Assembly (NCBI GenBank): GCA_009746045.1
Contig: RPFO01000246.1
Coordinates: forward strand, 2,845,758-2,909,757
Direction: 5' to 3'
Source: Mesostigma viride
Taxonomy: Eukaryota > Streptophyta > Mesostigmatophyceae > Mesostigmatales > Mesostigmataceae
Length of the DNA: 64,000 bases
The translations under genes and the position numbers were made by a program. Under the pieces are notes generated by a model, which had not been told where the DNA came from, ran no database searches, and saw only the letters and a list, made by a program, of their open reading frames with translations. Of the stretch, positions 10,763-22,066 are shown piece by piece; position 1 is the first letter of the stretch, and every line of letters starts with the position of its first letter.

Positions 10763-10770
10763 CCCCCCGC
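10763..10770. repeat. 8 bp target site duplication of hAT-1 (left copy)
   Basis: CCCCCCGC, repeated exactly at 12119-12126 on the other side of the element. An 8 bp duplication is diagnostic of hAT transposition. Confidence 0.85.
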
Positions 10771-12118
10771 CAGTGATGATTCATACGCCGTATTATACGC
10801 CGTATTTAGCGTATTATGCGCGATACGCAAGCGGCGCGTACGAAAATGGGGTACTTTCATACGCAACGCGTATTTTTGCGCATTTTTGCGTATTTTCGCG
10901 TATTTTTGGCATATTTTTGGCTTACGAGGTGGGTGCATTTGCTTGCCTAGACTGCGGCGCGCCGACCTGTAGTAGGAACAAATAATTGCGTGATGAGCTA
11001 GCTAGTGTATAGTGCACTAAAGCTAAAAGCGCGTTCATTGTGACTTGTGAAGGCGGGAAGGTGAAGGCGGGAAGGCTGAAGATTCATCATCAAGAGGGTG
11101 ATAAGCAACCGTATATTTGGAAATAAACGTACACCTATTTATCTGGATCAAGAAGGTGATAAGGTGTGCCAGCAACGTCGTGGTCGTCTGGCACCTAGAT
11201 CGTAGCATATCGACATCCAGGCATGGCTGACACGTGAGTCAATGGAACACGATGATGATGTGCGGCCCGATGAAGAAGAGGCCACATCCGAAACTGTCTG
11301 GACATACATTAGCAAAGAGCGCATCCTCAAGAATCGGCAGCAGACAAATAACTACTACATGGATGATGGAGTACTCCGTTACAGGCTGCTGGTCGAGCAG
11401 GCGGAGAAGGAAAGCAATACCAGGAAGAGGAAGGCGACTAGTGACGCCAAGAAGCAGGCTGATGTGCGGGCGGCACTTAAAGACAGGCTTGCAGACGTTG
11501 TAGAAACCGACGCCTCTAACTGGGTGTCCCCTCATGCCAGCAACACCTCGGGGCGCGCTGCTGGGGCGGCTGGGCCAAGCGGATCATCAAAGGGCCAATC
11601 CACCGACGGTAATTTGCCCGCACCTTATGGGCTCAGCAAAGAGCAGCTGGACGAGGAGCTGTGCGAGGCATTCATTTGCGCCTTTCAATGCCATCGACGC
11701 CCTTCAATGTCATCGACACCTCGGGGCAATGTATAGTGCATGCATATCTTGAGTTCTACAAATTTATTATCCTTTCCAGTGAGTTGTGCATTGATACTGG
11801 TATTGATACTTAGTTGCATGTTGTCTCGATTTTGAAGAGAAACTATCAAGTTAGACCGTTAGAAACTAAGCTTGTATTTAGGTAGTGGTGGCAATGCCAA
11901 AGGTCATGCTATATATGTCATGTATAGGCAAAAGGTATGGAAAAACACCAGCAGACTATGCTTGGTTGCTCAGAATGTTGAAAACCCCTCAAAATCATGC
12001 CAAAAAAGGGGTTTTCAACGGTTAGCGTACGATCAGCGTATAATACATTATACACCGCGTATTATACATTATACACCTGGGGCCGCGTACGACGCGTATC
12101 GCGTATGAATCATCACTG
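10771..12118. mobile_element. hAT-1, non-autonomous hAT-like element (1348 bp)
   Basis: The termini are perfect inverted repeats, CAGTGATGATTCATACGC at 10771-10788 and its complement at 12101-12118, beginning with the CAGTG typical of hAT elements. The 8 bp TSD is CCCCCCGC. Subterminal regions are dense in GCGTATTATACGC-type motifs on both sides (10790-10925 and 12020-12105). The right subterminal region (about 11935-12110) is homologous to the left end of hAT-2 in reverse. No hAT transposase or BED finger is visible; one internal ORF of 164 aa is present. It interrupts LINE-D. Confidence 0.85.
11242..11736 (+). CDS. Hypothetical protein inside hAT-1, 164 aa
   Basis: ATG at 11242 (MEHDDDVRPDEEEATSE) to the stop at 11734-11736. 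It is very hydrophilic, acidic at the N-terminus and basic in the middle (EKESNTRKRKATSDAKKQA), with a C-terminal YGLSKEQLDEELCEAFICAF. I recognise no transposase motif. It may be a captured host exon or an N-terminal remnant of a lost transposase. The frame being open across 495 bases in a non-autonomous element is mildly notable. Confidence 0.35.
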   Translation: MEHDDDVRPDEEEATSETVWTYISKERILKNRQQTNNYYMDDGVLRYRLLVEQAEKESNTRKRKATSDAKKQADVRAALKDRLADVVETDASNWVSPHASNTSGRAAGAAGPSGSSKGQSTDGNLPAPYGLSKEQLDEELCEAFICAFQCHRRPSMSSTPRGNV

Positions 12119-12126
12119 CCCCCCGC

Positions 12127-14110
12127 TGATCGGCCCCGGCACTTGGCGACCCGTCAGACATGCCTCCATTCACCTCTCGCGAGGTCACGGAGGCGGTCCA
12201 GCATCTGCGTTATACGACGCAGCCACCGGCTCCGACGAGATTCCTGCCGCAGTTGTGAAACTTGAAGCCGAATTTGAGGACACCGGTGTTATCAGTGCTG
12301 CTCTTCCGGGACTATCTGCAACCGCCTTCTGCTGTCGTCGCAACCGCCTCCAGCGGCCTAGCAACACAGTTTTCGCACGATGCTGTATACAAGAACAAGG
12401 GGTCGCCAGCCGACCCCGGCAACTACAGAGGGGTGTGCATCCAAAGTCCCCACCTCAAGCTTCTTATGCGGCTCATCCAGAACCCGGCGCCTGCGCACGG
12501 CCCTGGACGGTCACCGGTCAGCGATCGTCGACTCAGCACGGCTTCCGTTCAGGTCGCAACACAGTACAGGCGCTCTTCGCTACTCGCCCACTTGTGGAGG
12601 ATCGAACTGCAACGCCTTTAGCCTGGTGAGTCCCCTTACTTAGCACCTTGTGCTGGTGGACTTCATCAAAGCCTTCGATTCGGTTTTCTGGCCTGCGCTA
12701 TGGGACATCCTCGAGCTGTTCCGGATCCCCCGGCCCCTTATTGCTGTCATCCGCAACCTGTATATGAAGGGTCCACCACTTACTTCGGTGCGAACTTCTT
12801 ATACGGGACCACGCCACCATGCCCTTTACAGAAGGGCGTGTGGCAGGGCTGCGTGCTGTCGCCCTACCTGTTCATTATTGTGGTTGAATACGTAATGATT
12901 CAGGCGCGCAAGCCGATCGATTTGCCCGCATCGATCGTGGGTAGGGAACCAGGGGTGCAGGTTGCCAACCACTTCTGGCATGGCGGAGCGGAAACGGAGA
13001 TTCGGCTGGCGGACATCATCTACGCAGACGACACTGCGTAGATGGCCACCCTCTTTGAGGACACTGGGCATGCACGTGCAGACATGGCTTGACTGCCTGG
13101 CTATCGAGGCCCGTGCAGTGGGGCTTGAGGTCAGCAATTAAGACAGAGGCTCTAGCGATTGGGCTCACCCACCCACCGCCACCCCTCTATCTCCTTGACG
13201 GCTCTCGAGTCCTGTATTGGCGAGACCGCGTCAAGCTGCTGGGCAGCCTGCTTCCCAGCTGCGAGGCTGATGTGGATCGACCACCGCATCTCCCTCGCCT
13301 GGCACGCTTTACGCCATTACCGGGCCCTGTGGCGCAAGCCCCTTGGCAAGATCGAGAAACAGGACCTGTTTAAGGTCCTCGTCCTTCCTGTTCTTACGTA
13401 TGGGGCCGAGACGTGGACCCTCACCGCCGACCTGGCCCGCATTGAAGCTGGACGGCGCGGTCCCCAACATGCTGCGATCCATTTTCACTTTTTCAGAGTA
13501 GGATATGCTAGCTGCGCACGTCCGCAATGAGGACCTGTACCTTGGCATGCCATATATCACCAGCACCATCAAGCAGCGGCGCCTGCAGCTAGTAGGGCAC
13601 CTAGCTCGCACCAACCAGGTAGACACCTCACGTGGCCCCCCCGCGGAACTGCGACCAGCCGAGCTCAGCCTGACGAGCACCTCCTGACGTGGGCCGGGCC
13701 TCGCGACAATCTGCTCGACGCCGCAAGGCCCGCACCTTCAAAGAACAGCTAGTAGAGGACATGAGCGGGGGCCTACTAGGCCTCTCCGTGATTTGGAACA
13801 AGATGATGGACAAGGCCAACTGGGCCCAGCCGGTCATAGAGGACAACGAGCCCCCCCCCCCGTGGGGAAGCGCACGCCGGCGTGTGCAAACCCGCGGGAG
13901 CCGGCACGCCAGACAGCTCCCCTAGGGTATAGCGTGATGTTGTTGGCTTTAGATAGTCTGATGTTGTACTACTAGGTAGCTGATGTAGATAGATTAGACC
14001 GGGTAGGACTGTTTGCACCCATCCATCCATCCCTCCGGCTCCATCGGGGTTAATGCTCCGTGACTTCCCAACGGGAGCACGAGTCTAATTAATTAATTAA
14101 TTAATAACGC
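12127..14110 (+). pseudogene. LINE-D ORF2, 3' part: RT and C-terminus, with 3' UTR
   Basis: Continuation of LINE-D after hAT-1. Blocks in order: PADPGNYRGVCIQSPHLKLL (about 12400), LVDFIKAFDSVFWPALWDIL (12650), GVWQGCVLSPYLFIIVVEYV (12835), ADIIYADDT (about 13005-13035), then RDRVKLLGSLLPS, VLPVLTYGAETWTLTADLAR and HLARTNQVDTS. An in-frame TAG follows YADDTA, and several frameshifts show decay. The 3' UTR ends in (TTAA)n at about 14085-14105. Confidence 0.85.
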
Positions 14111-14209
14111 AATATTAATTTTAAGCTATCACGCAATATTAATATATATTAATTGGAACCAAAGCCGGAGTGACGCGTGCACCGGCCGACATTAAAAATT
14201 AAATTAAAA

Positions 14210-14425
14210 TATAACCATGTGCCTCCGTTGGGAGATCATGTAGCACATATTCCTTGATCGATGGATGGTGGAGTGGAGGGAGCCGCGTAATCGAACTAAC
14301 CTAACGCTAATCTACTATCTAGTCTAGAAAAATCCTAACTACACTACTCATCAAAACGCCGCCTCCTCTTGGGGGGAGGTGGCTTGCCCACAGGGTTGGG
14401 CGTGTGAGGAGTTGGTGGCCTAGAG
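14210..14425 (-). mobile_element. LINE-A-type 3' end, minus strand
   Basis: Contains the reverse complement of the LINE-A C-terminal codons (VGKPPPPKRRRRF region, 14350-14400) and its 3' UTR (ttgggagatcatgtagcaca at about 14230). Heavily 5'-truncated. Confidence 0.75.
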
Positions 14426-14830
14426 TTTGCTCAGTTGGCCAAGAGTTTGCTCACTTGACAGCCATGGTATATTCCAACTTAGTGTGAAATCAATGGAATA
14501 ATATCACGTACAGTCCCCGCAAGTGTTCCCCAATTAGTAAAGTGTCGCCCCCCCCCTCCTTCCTGCCCCCCACGGCTGCCCGGCTCACCCTATAGCCAGG
14601 TATGGTTTCTAGCCACTTGTGCACGAAGCTTTGACATGTAGTTTCCACAGAAAAACGATGCAAATTGTAGTCATGACATGCACCATAATAATTATAAATC
14701 GTTAAGACGTCAGTTCCACTAAAAATCATGAATGAAAGTTCATTACGACCGCACTGGAGCCCTCCACTACGTTACTTTTAGTCGTTACAATACCAATGTC
14801 ACAATCTAACGAAGAACGCCCACTGATGAG
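14426..14830. other. No recognisable feature
   Basis: Spacer between LINE relics and the CCCATG satellite. No homology was noticed on either strand. Confidence 0.4.
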
Positions 14831-15127
14831 ATGAAGCCCAACAAGGCGATTAAGGTTCAAGCTATAGGCTCGGCTGTGCCTCCCATTCCGCCTATGCCCA
14901 TGCCCATGCCTATGCCACCACCCATGCCAGCCATGCCCATGCCGCCGCTCATGCCCATGCCATGCACCACCTCCCATGCCAGCCTTGCCCATGCCCATGC
15001 CGCCGCCCATGCCACCGCCGCCCACAGCCCCATGCCCATCCCACCGCCGCCCATGCCAGCCATGCCCATTCCCAGCCCCATGCCCATGCCACCGCCCATG
15101 CCAGCCATGCCCATGCCCATGCCCGGC

Positions 15128-15215
<88 letters not shown>

Positions 15216-15245
15216 CCACCGCCCATGCCCACCATGCATGCCCAT

Positions 15246-15310
<65 letters not shown>

Positions 15311-15326
15311 CCACCGCCCATGCCAT

Positions 15327-15358
<32 letters not shown>

Positions 15359-15361
15359 TGA
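14831..15361 (+). CDS. Met-Pro/Pro-rich repeat ORF (doubtful gene)
   Basis: ATG at 14831 opens a 176-residue frame beginning MKPNKAIKVQAIGSAVPPIP, then Met-Pro and Pro-Pro-Met repeats, and later Ala-His repeats. The frame change inside the repeat shows that the hexamer unit is not phase-constrained, and all other frames are also open. The only argument for a gene is the non-repetitive 15-residue start. It is more likely an accident of the satellite. Confidence 0.2.
14896..15358. repeat. (CCCATG)n hexamer satellite
   Basis: Tandem CCCATG units with interspersed CCACCGCC and CCAGCCATG variants, pure between 15125 and 15215 and again between 15250 and 15310. It adjoins the left end of the LINE ORF1 relic. 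Confidence 0.95.
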
Positions 15362-15399
15362 AAGGCGGCTGGCCGCCTGGCCAGCGGCCGCGGTTGTGG

Positions 15400-15675
15400 G
15401 AGATGAGGTGCGAGCACAGGTCAATAATAAGCGAGGCGTGCGTGCCGTAAAACACGTCGATCTTCCATGAACTTAGGCTCCTGGGCTGCGATTCCAGTAG
15501 CCATGTGCGTTGATGTCAAAGGCCATCTCGTCCCAGTGCGGCTCGGCATGCAGGGCGACTGCGCTTGGGCTCAGGCGATGCAGATGGCGAGGCAAGCCTG
15601 GGAGGGGGCTGGTGGGCAACCACCAGTGCGCGACTAGTGCCACCGCTGCCTTCCGGACCTGAGGGCGAAGCTGCA
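15400..15675 (-). pseudogene. LINE ORF1 relic M, 3'-side piece
   Basis: Read leftwards it contains LASPSASPEPKRSR, matching SPSASPDPKRSRG of copy N at 63500-63560, and further on DVFYGTHASLIIDLCSHLI, matching FFGDYASLYDLCLHLHDI of copy N. It is interrupted on its right by copia E1 (TSD GCCGG at 15676-15680 and 40183-40187) and resumes at 40560-40749. Confidence 0.6.
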
Positions 15676-15680
15676 GCCGG

Positions 15681-16383
15681 AGTTAACGCCAAGCGCATTG
15701 GCGTGTTCCTGATTCCGCATATCTCTGCGATTCCAGCGGCACCGGAACGAGTTCATTCCGACAAGTATCAAGAAAGTTATGGCGTTCCGACTTCCCGGTC
15801 GCGCGAGAGCGCGAGCCGGCTGTTCTTCTAAGTCGTGCGTGAATATTTGCCGACGACATATGGGGGGTCAACAGTAATTCCTGGGCTGACAGGAATTAGG
15901 TGCTAAACCTACGACGGTATTGGATTAATACGTCGTACGCAGGAAATCATTCCTGAGGAACCTTAACCTGTGGTCTGTTGGTACCGCAGGCTTAGTCCTG
16001 GACTTCTAGGTGCAGATGCAATAGTCATGTGGGAATTTACTCTGTGGTCGCTGTGCCTGTATGGCAGACCTACTGTATAGGATCTGGGCGCTGTACAGGT
16101 TGTGAATACTGTACCGGGAATGTTATTACTGAGCAGGCCTCCTAGGCTGCTCAGGACTAGCAAAGCACAGTGCACAAGTATATAAAGAATAGGCCAGTGC
16201 CAATTGGGATCTCTTGCGAGCCCGCCTCACGTGTGTTGCCTTGACTTGGCAAACTCGTGTACAAGCCTCAAGTGTGTGAGCGCTGTAACATTATCCAATT
16301 TTAACAAAGCTCCGTTCCAACCACATTCACACATTGCTGCATTGCAACCATATCCTTATACATTGCGTTTAAAAACGTTAACT
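15681..16383 (+). repeat. E1 5' LTR (703 bp)
   Basis: Begins AGTTAACG and ends CGTTAACT, an 8 bp perfect terminal inverted repeat; the ends are not TG...CA. A tata-like box (gtatataaagaatagg) lies at about 16179-16193. It differs from the 3' LTR by small indels near 15947 and 16030. The base after it starts caaattacaag, with no TGG primer-binding start. Confidence 0.9.
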
Positions 16384-16475
16384 CAAATTACAAGCAGTCT
16401 CGACGGAACGGCCAGAAGGGTCGTTGCTGTTTGCTGCGTGCAGCGTTGACGACGGTGAAGCTCGTCGGGTGTCGA

Positions 16476-17410
16476 ATGGTGCAGGAAGAACAACGGCAGC
16501 AGAATTTCCGGTTTCCTTGGCAGTCTGCTTGTGGTTCCATTTCGCCTGAATTGCGTCGTGTGGTTCGAGATTTATCTTTATTGCTTGCAGATCGGCCACC
16601 TGTTGATCGCAACTTTGTGCATTTCGTCGACAACCAGGTCGAGGATTGGGATCGAGCGCATTCTGCAGCACGTCCGGACCATCGTCGTTCCGGCACACCG
16701 GAGCGTCGACAACATCGAGCAAGAGCTGCACGGTCTGGTCGGAATCCAGACTGTAATCACAGCCTTAGTTGACCGGGTGCGTGCGGAGTTGGTGGCCAGG
16801 CGAGGAGAAGCTGCGGAGCCAGCTGGTGCGGTGCGACGCGAGTTCGTGCAGGCAGCGGCGGGTGCGGGCGTACAACGTGCGTTCGCAGGCGTAATTGGCG
16901 ACGAGGGATTTGCAGCGGGACCAGTTCGACGTGAGCGACGAGGCCGGGCGGAGCGCTACAGGCGGCTAGCAGAGGTCGAGGCGGCTGAGGAAGCCATCAC
17001 CGGAGGTCAGCGTGCGACACGAGTCGACAGGAATCCGGAGCGAAGGAGAGTTCCTCTTCAGGAACTGCCCCAACCTCTTCGCGTTCGAGTGACGCGGTGG
17101 GAGGAGTTCGCCCCTCTGGGTTACGACAGTGACCTTGAGGTGGGCGCTGTGGGGGTCGCTGGTCTAGGTGACGAGGAGCTTGGCGACCGCGAGGTGCCAA
17201 GATACAACCCACGGGGTGGTAACGACGGGTTGTCACCTGACAGTCTACTACACTAACGGTGACGACGCTGTCATTGCGGGCCGACAGCGGGCTGACGACG
17301 GTGCTGCTGGCAGCAGGGTGCCAGAGCTCATCCTTGTGAGCGACAGCGACAGTGACAGCGACAAGGAAAACCAGGAGGCGCCCGCGGTCGACCGTGGTGG
17401 TCTTGACTGA
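16476..17410 (+). pseudogene. E1 ORF0, extra protein upstream of gag
   Basis: Starts MVQEEQRQQNFRFPWQS at 16476. After a shift near 16640 it continues with ERILQHVRTIVVPAHRSVD and QELHGLVGIQTVITALVDRV. Next come a charged Arg/Glu/Ala-rich stretch, LPQPLRVRVTRWEEFAPLGY and, after another shift near 17230, a tail VSDSDSDSDKENQEAP. The same protein is found in E2 at the same place, so it is a true component of the family. No known domain; it is highly basic and probably helical. Copia elements normally start directly with gag. Confidence 0.55.
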
Positions 17411-17512
17411 GTGGTAACACTTGTCATTTTCCTTTCTTGTTCAGCAGCTTATATTGCTTTAATTGCTGTTTGGCCACTTGGCTGGCTGTAGCAGACCTAA
17501 ACAAGGGCCATC

Positions 17513-18686
17513 ATGAGTGAGGGAGCATTTGACCAACGAGGGCGCGGTGTCGGCTTTGAGCGGCGCGGCGCTGATATGGATGGACGCGATGGACGCGATG
17601 GACGAGGTGGAGTCCCGGCGCAAGGGGACCAGGCTGGGCTAGCAGATGATCAGAGCCAAGGATCTCAAGGCGGTCAGAACGCGCCAGCAGCAGACCAAGC
17701 AGCGCCTAGGCGGCCGACCGTAGCCGAGGGGTACGCGGTACTAAGCCAGTTTCAGTCCATCAAGGACAATTGGCAGCCCCGGGACGCTGAGAGGATGCTG
17801 GAGGACATGAACTTGTACACGGACATCTATACCGGTGACAAGCTTCGCATCCTGGCGTCTAGTGCCTACATAAGGCAGTCGGCAAGGCGGCTGTTCAAGT
17901 TCGTCCGGGAGCGACATACAGCGGGGGATACCTGGGCTGCGTTTATGACGCGCCTCAGGGTGTTCCTATGTGATAAGAGGACCATAGATGGTTCTCAACT
18001 GAAACAGGAGTACCTGGACTACAAGCCCATCAAGGGGCAGCTAGTGGTCCACGCCTTTGAAGACTTCGTCAAGCTGCATGAGGGAGGACGCCATGGCCAA
18101 AGGGTTCTTCGTTGCAGACCGGATGGCCATGGGCGACTTTCTCAAGTCGCTGCAGCTGGATCCTGTCACGATGGACAACGTGACCATCCACATGCGCCAA
18201 GTCCATGGCTGGGCTGCCATGACGGACCAGCTGTATGAGTGTTTCAGCGGCAAGTATGTAGGCGGTAAGCGCCCACGTCAAGGGGACGAGGAGGCAGCTG
18301 AGCCTGCAGTTAAGTCCATGAGGGGATCGGGCCACGGGGGCCCAGCGTCCTCGAGGGGGCCTGAGACCTCTTCTAGGGGTCGAGGAAGGTCCAGGAGGGG
18401 GCGTGGCAGAATGGCTGGACGGGGGACACCTCCGAAGTCGGGACCTCCACAGTCCCAGTTTGACTTCAAGAGGGTGGGTGGTCCTCCCAAGGCTGGACCC
18501 AGCAGTGGGACCTCACGGGACATCAGTCAGGTGGAATGTTATTTCTGCCAAGGGAAGGGTCACTTCAGGAATGAGTGTCCCTCGTACCTGAGGCAGGAAG
18601 GTCAGAGCAAGCCAGCTCAGGGTGGCAGCAAGGAGAAGGCTGGTCCATCCCAGGATAAGGGCAAGGGCAAGGCTGTTGATCATTGA
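17513..18686 (+). pseudogene. E1 gag with zinc knuckle
   Basis: ATG at 17513 (MSEGAFDQRGRG). Asp/Gly-rich N-terminus, then a helical capsid-like part (NWQPRDAERMLEDMNLYTDI, SARRLFKFVRERH, TWAAFMTRLRVFLCDKR). A 4-base CATG-type insertion near 18078 shifts the frame. The protein resumes with EDAMAKGFFVADRMAMGDF and VHGWAAMTDQLYECFSGKYV, an RGRGR basic patch and the CCHC knuckle CYFCQGKGHFRNEC (about 18538-18580). It ends at the TGA at 18684-18686, in the same frame as pol. It would form the particle shell and bind the RNA. Confidence 0.75.
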
Positions 18687-21600
18687 CTTGAGCCTGCACA
18701 CATCCCTGAACCCTGGAGGGTGCCCCCAGGGGTGTGTAATGTAGCTGCTAGTGACGGCAGTGAGGGGCAGCCCCATGCTCTAGTGACAGAGCCTATTGGA
18801 CACGATGGGGCAAGCTTGGTTACCACAGAGAGTATGCCAGCTGTAGCTGCAGTGGTTACTCGCCAACGTGCCCGCCATGGCGGTGCTGAGCCTGAGGTAG
18901 GACCTGGTGCTGTGGACCCAGGTGGATCTCAGAAGCATTCTGACCGTGCAGGACTGGCACAGGATGGTCAGGATGAGGATAGGGCTGGAGACAGTCTGAC
19001 AGGCACGACCCTGGTGCCTCCTGTACATAAGGGATCTGTACATACCTTGAGTGCTAATAATGACAATAAAAGATTTTCTCTCTTGTATGACATTGCCTCA
19101 AGGTTGCATACCATGTTTGGCCATGCAGCTCAGTCTTTGCAAGTTGCTAGACGGCTGGGAGGAAGTGAGTTGTACTCCATCTGCCAACAGGTTGCTCAAG
19201 CTTGCAAGTGCAGGCTAGTTGCTAGAAAGCCCAAGCAGTCTCATGCCAGGTCTCCTATTTTGCAGCCAGGCCATGTGCAGGTAGATATTCAGAGAATCAG
19301 GGGTTTGAAGCTGCTAGTGGCAGTGGACAGATATACCAAGTACAAGACCCTAGAGATCCTGCCTGACATGGAGAAGCCTACGTTGATTGCTGCTCTGAAG
19401 TTGACAAGGAGCCGGTACCCTGGGTTGGAGTTGCTGCAGTGTGACATTCAGTTTGAGTGCTGTGAGAACCTGCCAGAGTTTCCAGAGTTGTTGATTACAC
19501 CCAGGGAGAGCCACGGCCAGCAAGGGGTTGTGGAAAGAGCCATCCAAGAGATCAAGACTGTGCTGCTGGTGGAGAGGATTCCAAGGACGTCATCTGCCAT
19601 TGTGACATCTGCATGGCTACGTTCTGTGGAGGATAGGCTGAACCTCAGGACTCCCATGTTCTTTGGTGACATTGCCATCAATCCTCTTATGCTGCACACC
19701 AGGATGCTGCCAGCTGATGCTGAGCAGGCATGGAAGGAGAAGCTAGAGGCCAAGTTCCTCAAGCTGAGGCAGAAAGACAAGGGCTGGAGTGTCCTAGAAC
19801 CTAACGTTGGACAACAGGTTGTTGTGTGGAAGGAGCCAAGCTTTCCAGGGAAACGTGGCAGCTGGCATGATGGGGTGGTGACCCGAGTAGAAGCCGCTGG
19901 CCATAAGTGCTGGGTGGCCATTGATGGCTCCCAAGCAGTGCACCGTCTGTCCTGGTCAAAGATCCGTCCCCGGGGAGGTAATCAAGGAGACCTCTTCCAG
20001 GTGCCCGTTGGTGTACAAGGCGGGGGTGACGTGGAACTTCCTGATCAGGGTGCTACAGCTGTATCGAGCCCTCAGGGTGACCCTGGCCCGGCCCCTGGGG
20101 TACCTTCACATACGGTGGTTGGGCAAGCAGGCGGACAGGCTGCACCTCCGGAACGGCCCGACACCAGGCCTAGGGGTGTGCGTCTATCAGATATTGTACA
20201 GGCTTTGCAAAGAGCCAAGAAGGAGCCTAAGGTGTCCAAGCTTGTCCAGTTGGATGAACCTGAGGTAGCTGCCATGGAAATAGATACCAATGCACAGGTT
20301 TCTGTCATGGGACCTCAGCATACAGGAGAACTGCTGGTCGGTGAACCAAGTTGCCCCTGGGTGTCTGATTTCAGTGGTAGGACGCATCTAAGGGTGTTGG
20401 GAGAGGTTACTGCCCCTGTCATGGGTGTGGATGTGACCTTCCTTGTCCTAGAGGACTATGATGGCCCTGTGATTTTGGGTCAGAATTTTCTGGGCAATCC
20501 TGGGATTTCTATCAGAGCTACAGCTCTGAGAAGAGATGGCTGGGGGATGATTCCCCTAGAAAATTTCAGGACAACATTTCCAATCAGGTGCAGGGCCAAG
20601 CCGGTCAAGGGTGTAAAATGGGATGAAGGGGAGGTGCCCCCAGCAGCCAGTTTGGTGATTCCAGCTGTGTTGCACCCCAGCAGTATTGGCATAACTCACA
20701 GGAGCCTTGCTGCACACTCTCCTTTGACATATGACCAGCTAGTCCAAGAGATGAGCTCGCCTACTTTGTTTGAGGCTTGGAAGCTCGCCTTCTCCAAGGC
20801 ATTGGAGGAGTGGTTGCAGTTTGAGTGTGCTGCACCAACAGACAGGCGTCCCCCAGCATCAAGGAAGCTTGCTTTGAGATTTGTGCTGAAGAGGAAGGTT
20901 GTGGATGAGGTATCAGTGCCCCATGTCAGGCCTGTCCTGAATGAGTATCACGGCACGGGGAGTCTGCCAGGAGAGGAGCTGTACACGCCAGGGATGTTAC
21001 ACGACACATGGAGAATTTTGCTATGTCTCTACGTGGGGTTGCTGAACAGGGGAGCAGCTATGTCATCAGTGCTGCTGGACTTCAAGAGGGCATTTTTAAA
21101 ATCTGATCCAGAAGTGGCCAGGAGGGTGTGGAAGCAGGATGAGCCTTACTGTGTTGAGGTGCCTGCTATCTGGAAGCTGGAGCTGCATCAACATTTCCTG
21201 GTTATTCTGAAGGGCCTGGAAGGACTCAGGTCGAGCCCAATCATCTGGAGACTCACGCTGCAGGAAGCTCTGATCAGTGAGTGTGGCTTGAGAGTGTCTT
21301 CAGTTGATCCCTGTTTGTTGCTGGCCCAATGGGAGGGTCTGCCAGTGTATGCTAGTTTGCATGGAGATGATCTGCATTTGCTAGCCCCCACGACCTGGCT
21401 GAAGAAGTTTATTCCTGTCATCAGTGGCAAGTTTTCACTGGGCAAGGAGCTGTGGCAGGAGCCCAACAAGCCTGTAGTGTTCTGTGGAATGCAGGCTACC
21501 CTGTTCAGGAGGGATGGGGAGTGGAGTATCAGGCTTCAGGCTGGAGGAGATTATAAACAGACCATTGTGAAGGCCTTGCCAGAGAAGATCACCCAGGCTG

Positions 21601-22066
21601 CAGGACCTGAGTTGAGAGGCATGTGGGCCTGGTTTGCCAGCATCTGTGGTCCGTCTTTGATGGTCCATAGCAGAATGCCTGATGATGTGCTTGAGGATGA
21701 GAAGCCTCGAGTCATAGCCCGATTGGTGGAGAGTACCCCTGATCTGATTTTGTCTGGGATTGACTTTGCCCAGCCTATCACCTTGGAGATCTTTGTAGAC
21801 AGTTCCATGGATGCTCGCCAGGTTACCAAGGTCAGGGGGAGATCTGCTGCTCTGTTTGCTTTTTATCAGAGCAGGGCAAGTTTGTTCAGCTGGTACAGCA
21901 GACTGCAGAAGAGGGTCTGTACCAGTTCAGATGTGGCAGAATGCAGGGCCATATGCGAGGGGATCCAGTCCAGCTTGTACATAAAGGAGTTAATGCTGGA
22001 GCTGGCTTCAGTTACCCCTTGGACCTTGCAGATGGAGACGTTATTGCTAACAGACAGCATGGGTAT
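18687..22066 (+). pseudogene. E1 pol: integrase, protease-like, RT and RNase H (interrupted)
   Basis: Frame open for about 1126 codons directly after the gag TGA and in the same frame. An HHCC-like zinc region (HTMFGH near 19107, C-x6-C near 19180-19205) comes first. The integrase core follows, with candidate D (QVDIQR, 19284), D (QCDIQFE, 19443) and E (GVVERAIQE, about 19532), then an SH3-like WHDGVV/LSWSKIRP. A retropepsin-like segment has MEIDTNAQVSVM (20283) and VILGQNFLGN (20472). RT has VLLDFKRAFL (21072) and HGDDLHLL (about 21360) where copia normally has YVDD. RNase H has FVDSSMDARQ and TSSDVAECRA. The frame is cut at 22066 by E2; the last about 70 residues are at 31651. Confidence 0.8.

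Noticed and set aside
10241-10972. 243-residue plus-strand frame and its 265-residue minus-strand mirror
   Set aside because: Both cross from the LINE-D linker into the end of hAT-1; they are composites of two elements in GC-rich DNA.
14726-15470. Gly-His, Trp-Ala and Pro-Cys repeat frames over the CCCATG satellite
   Set aside because: Alternative readings of a simple hexamer repeat.
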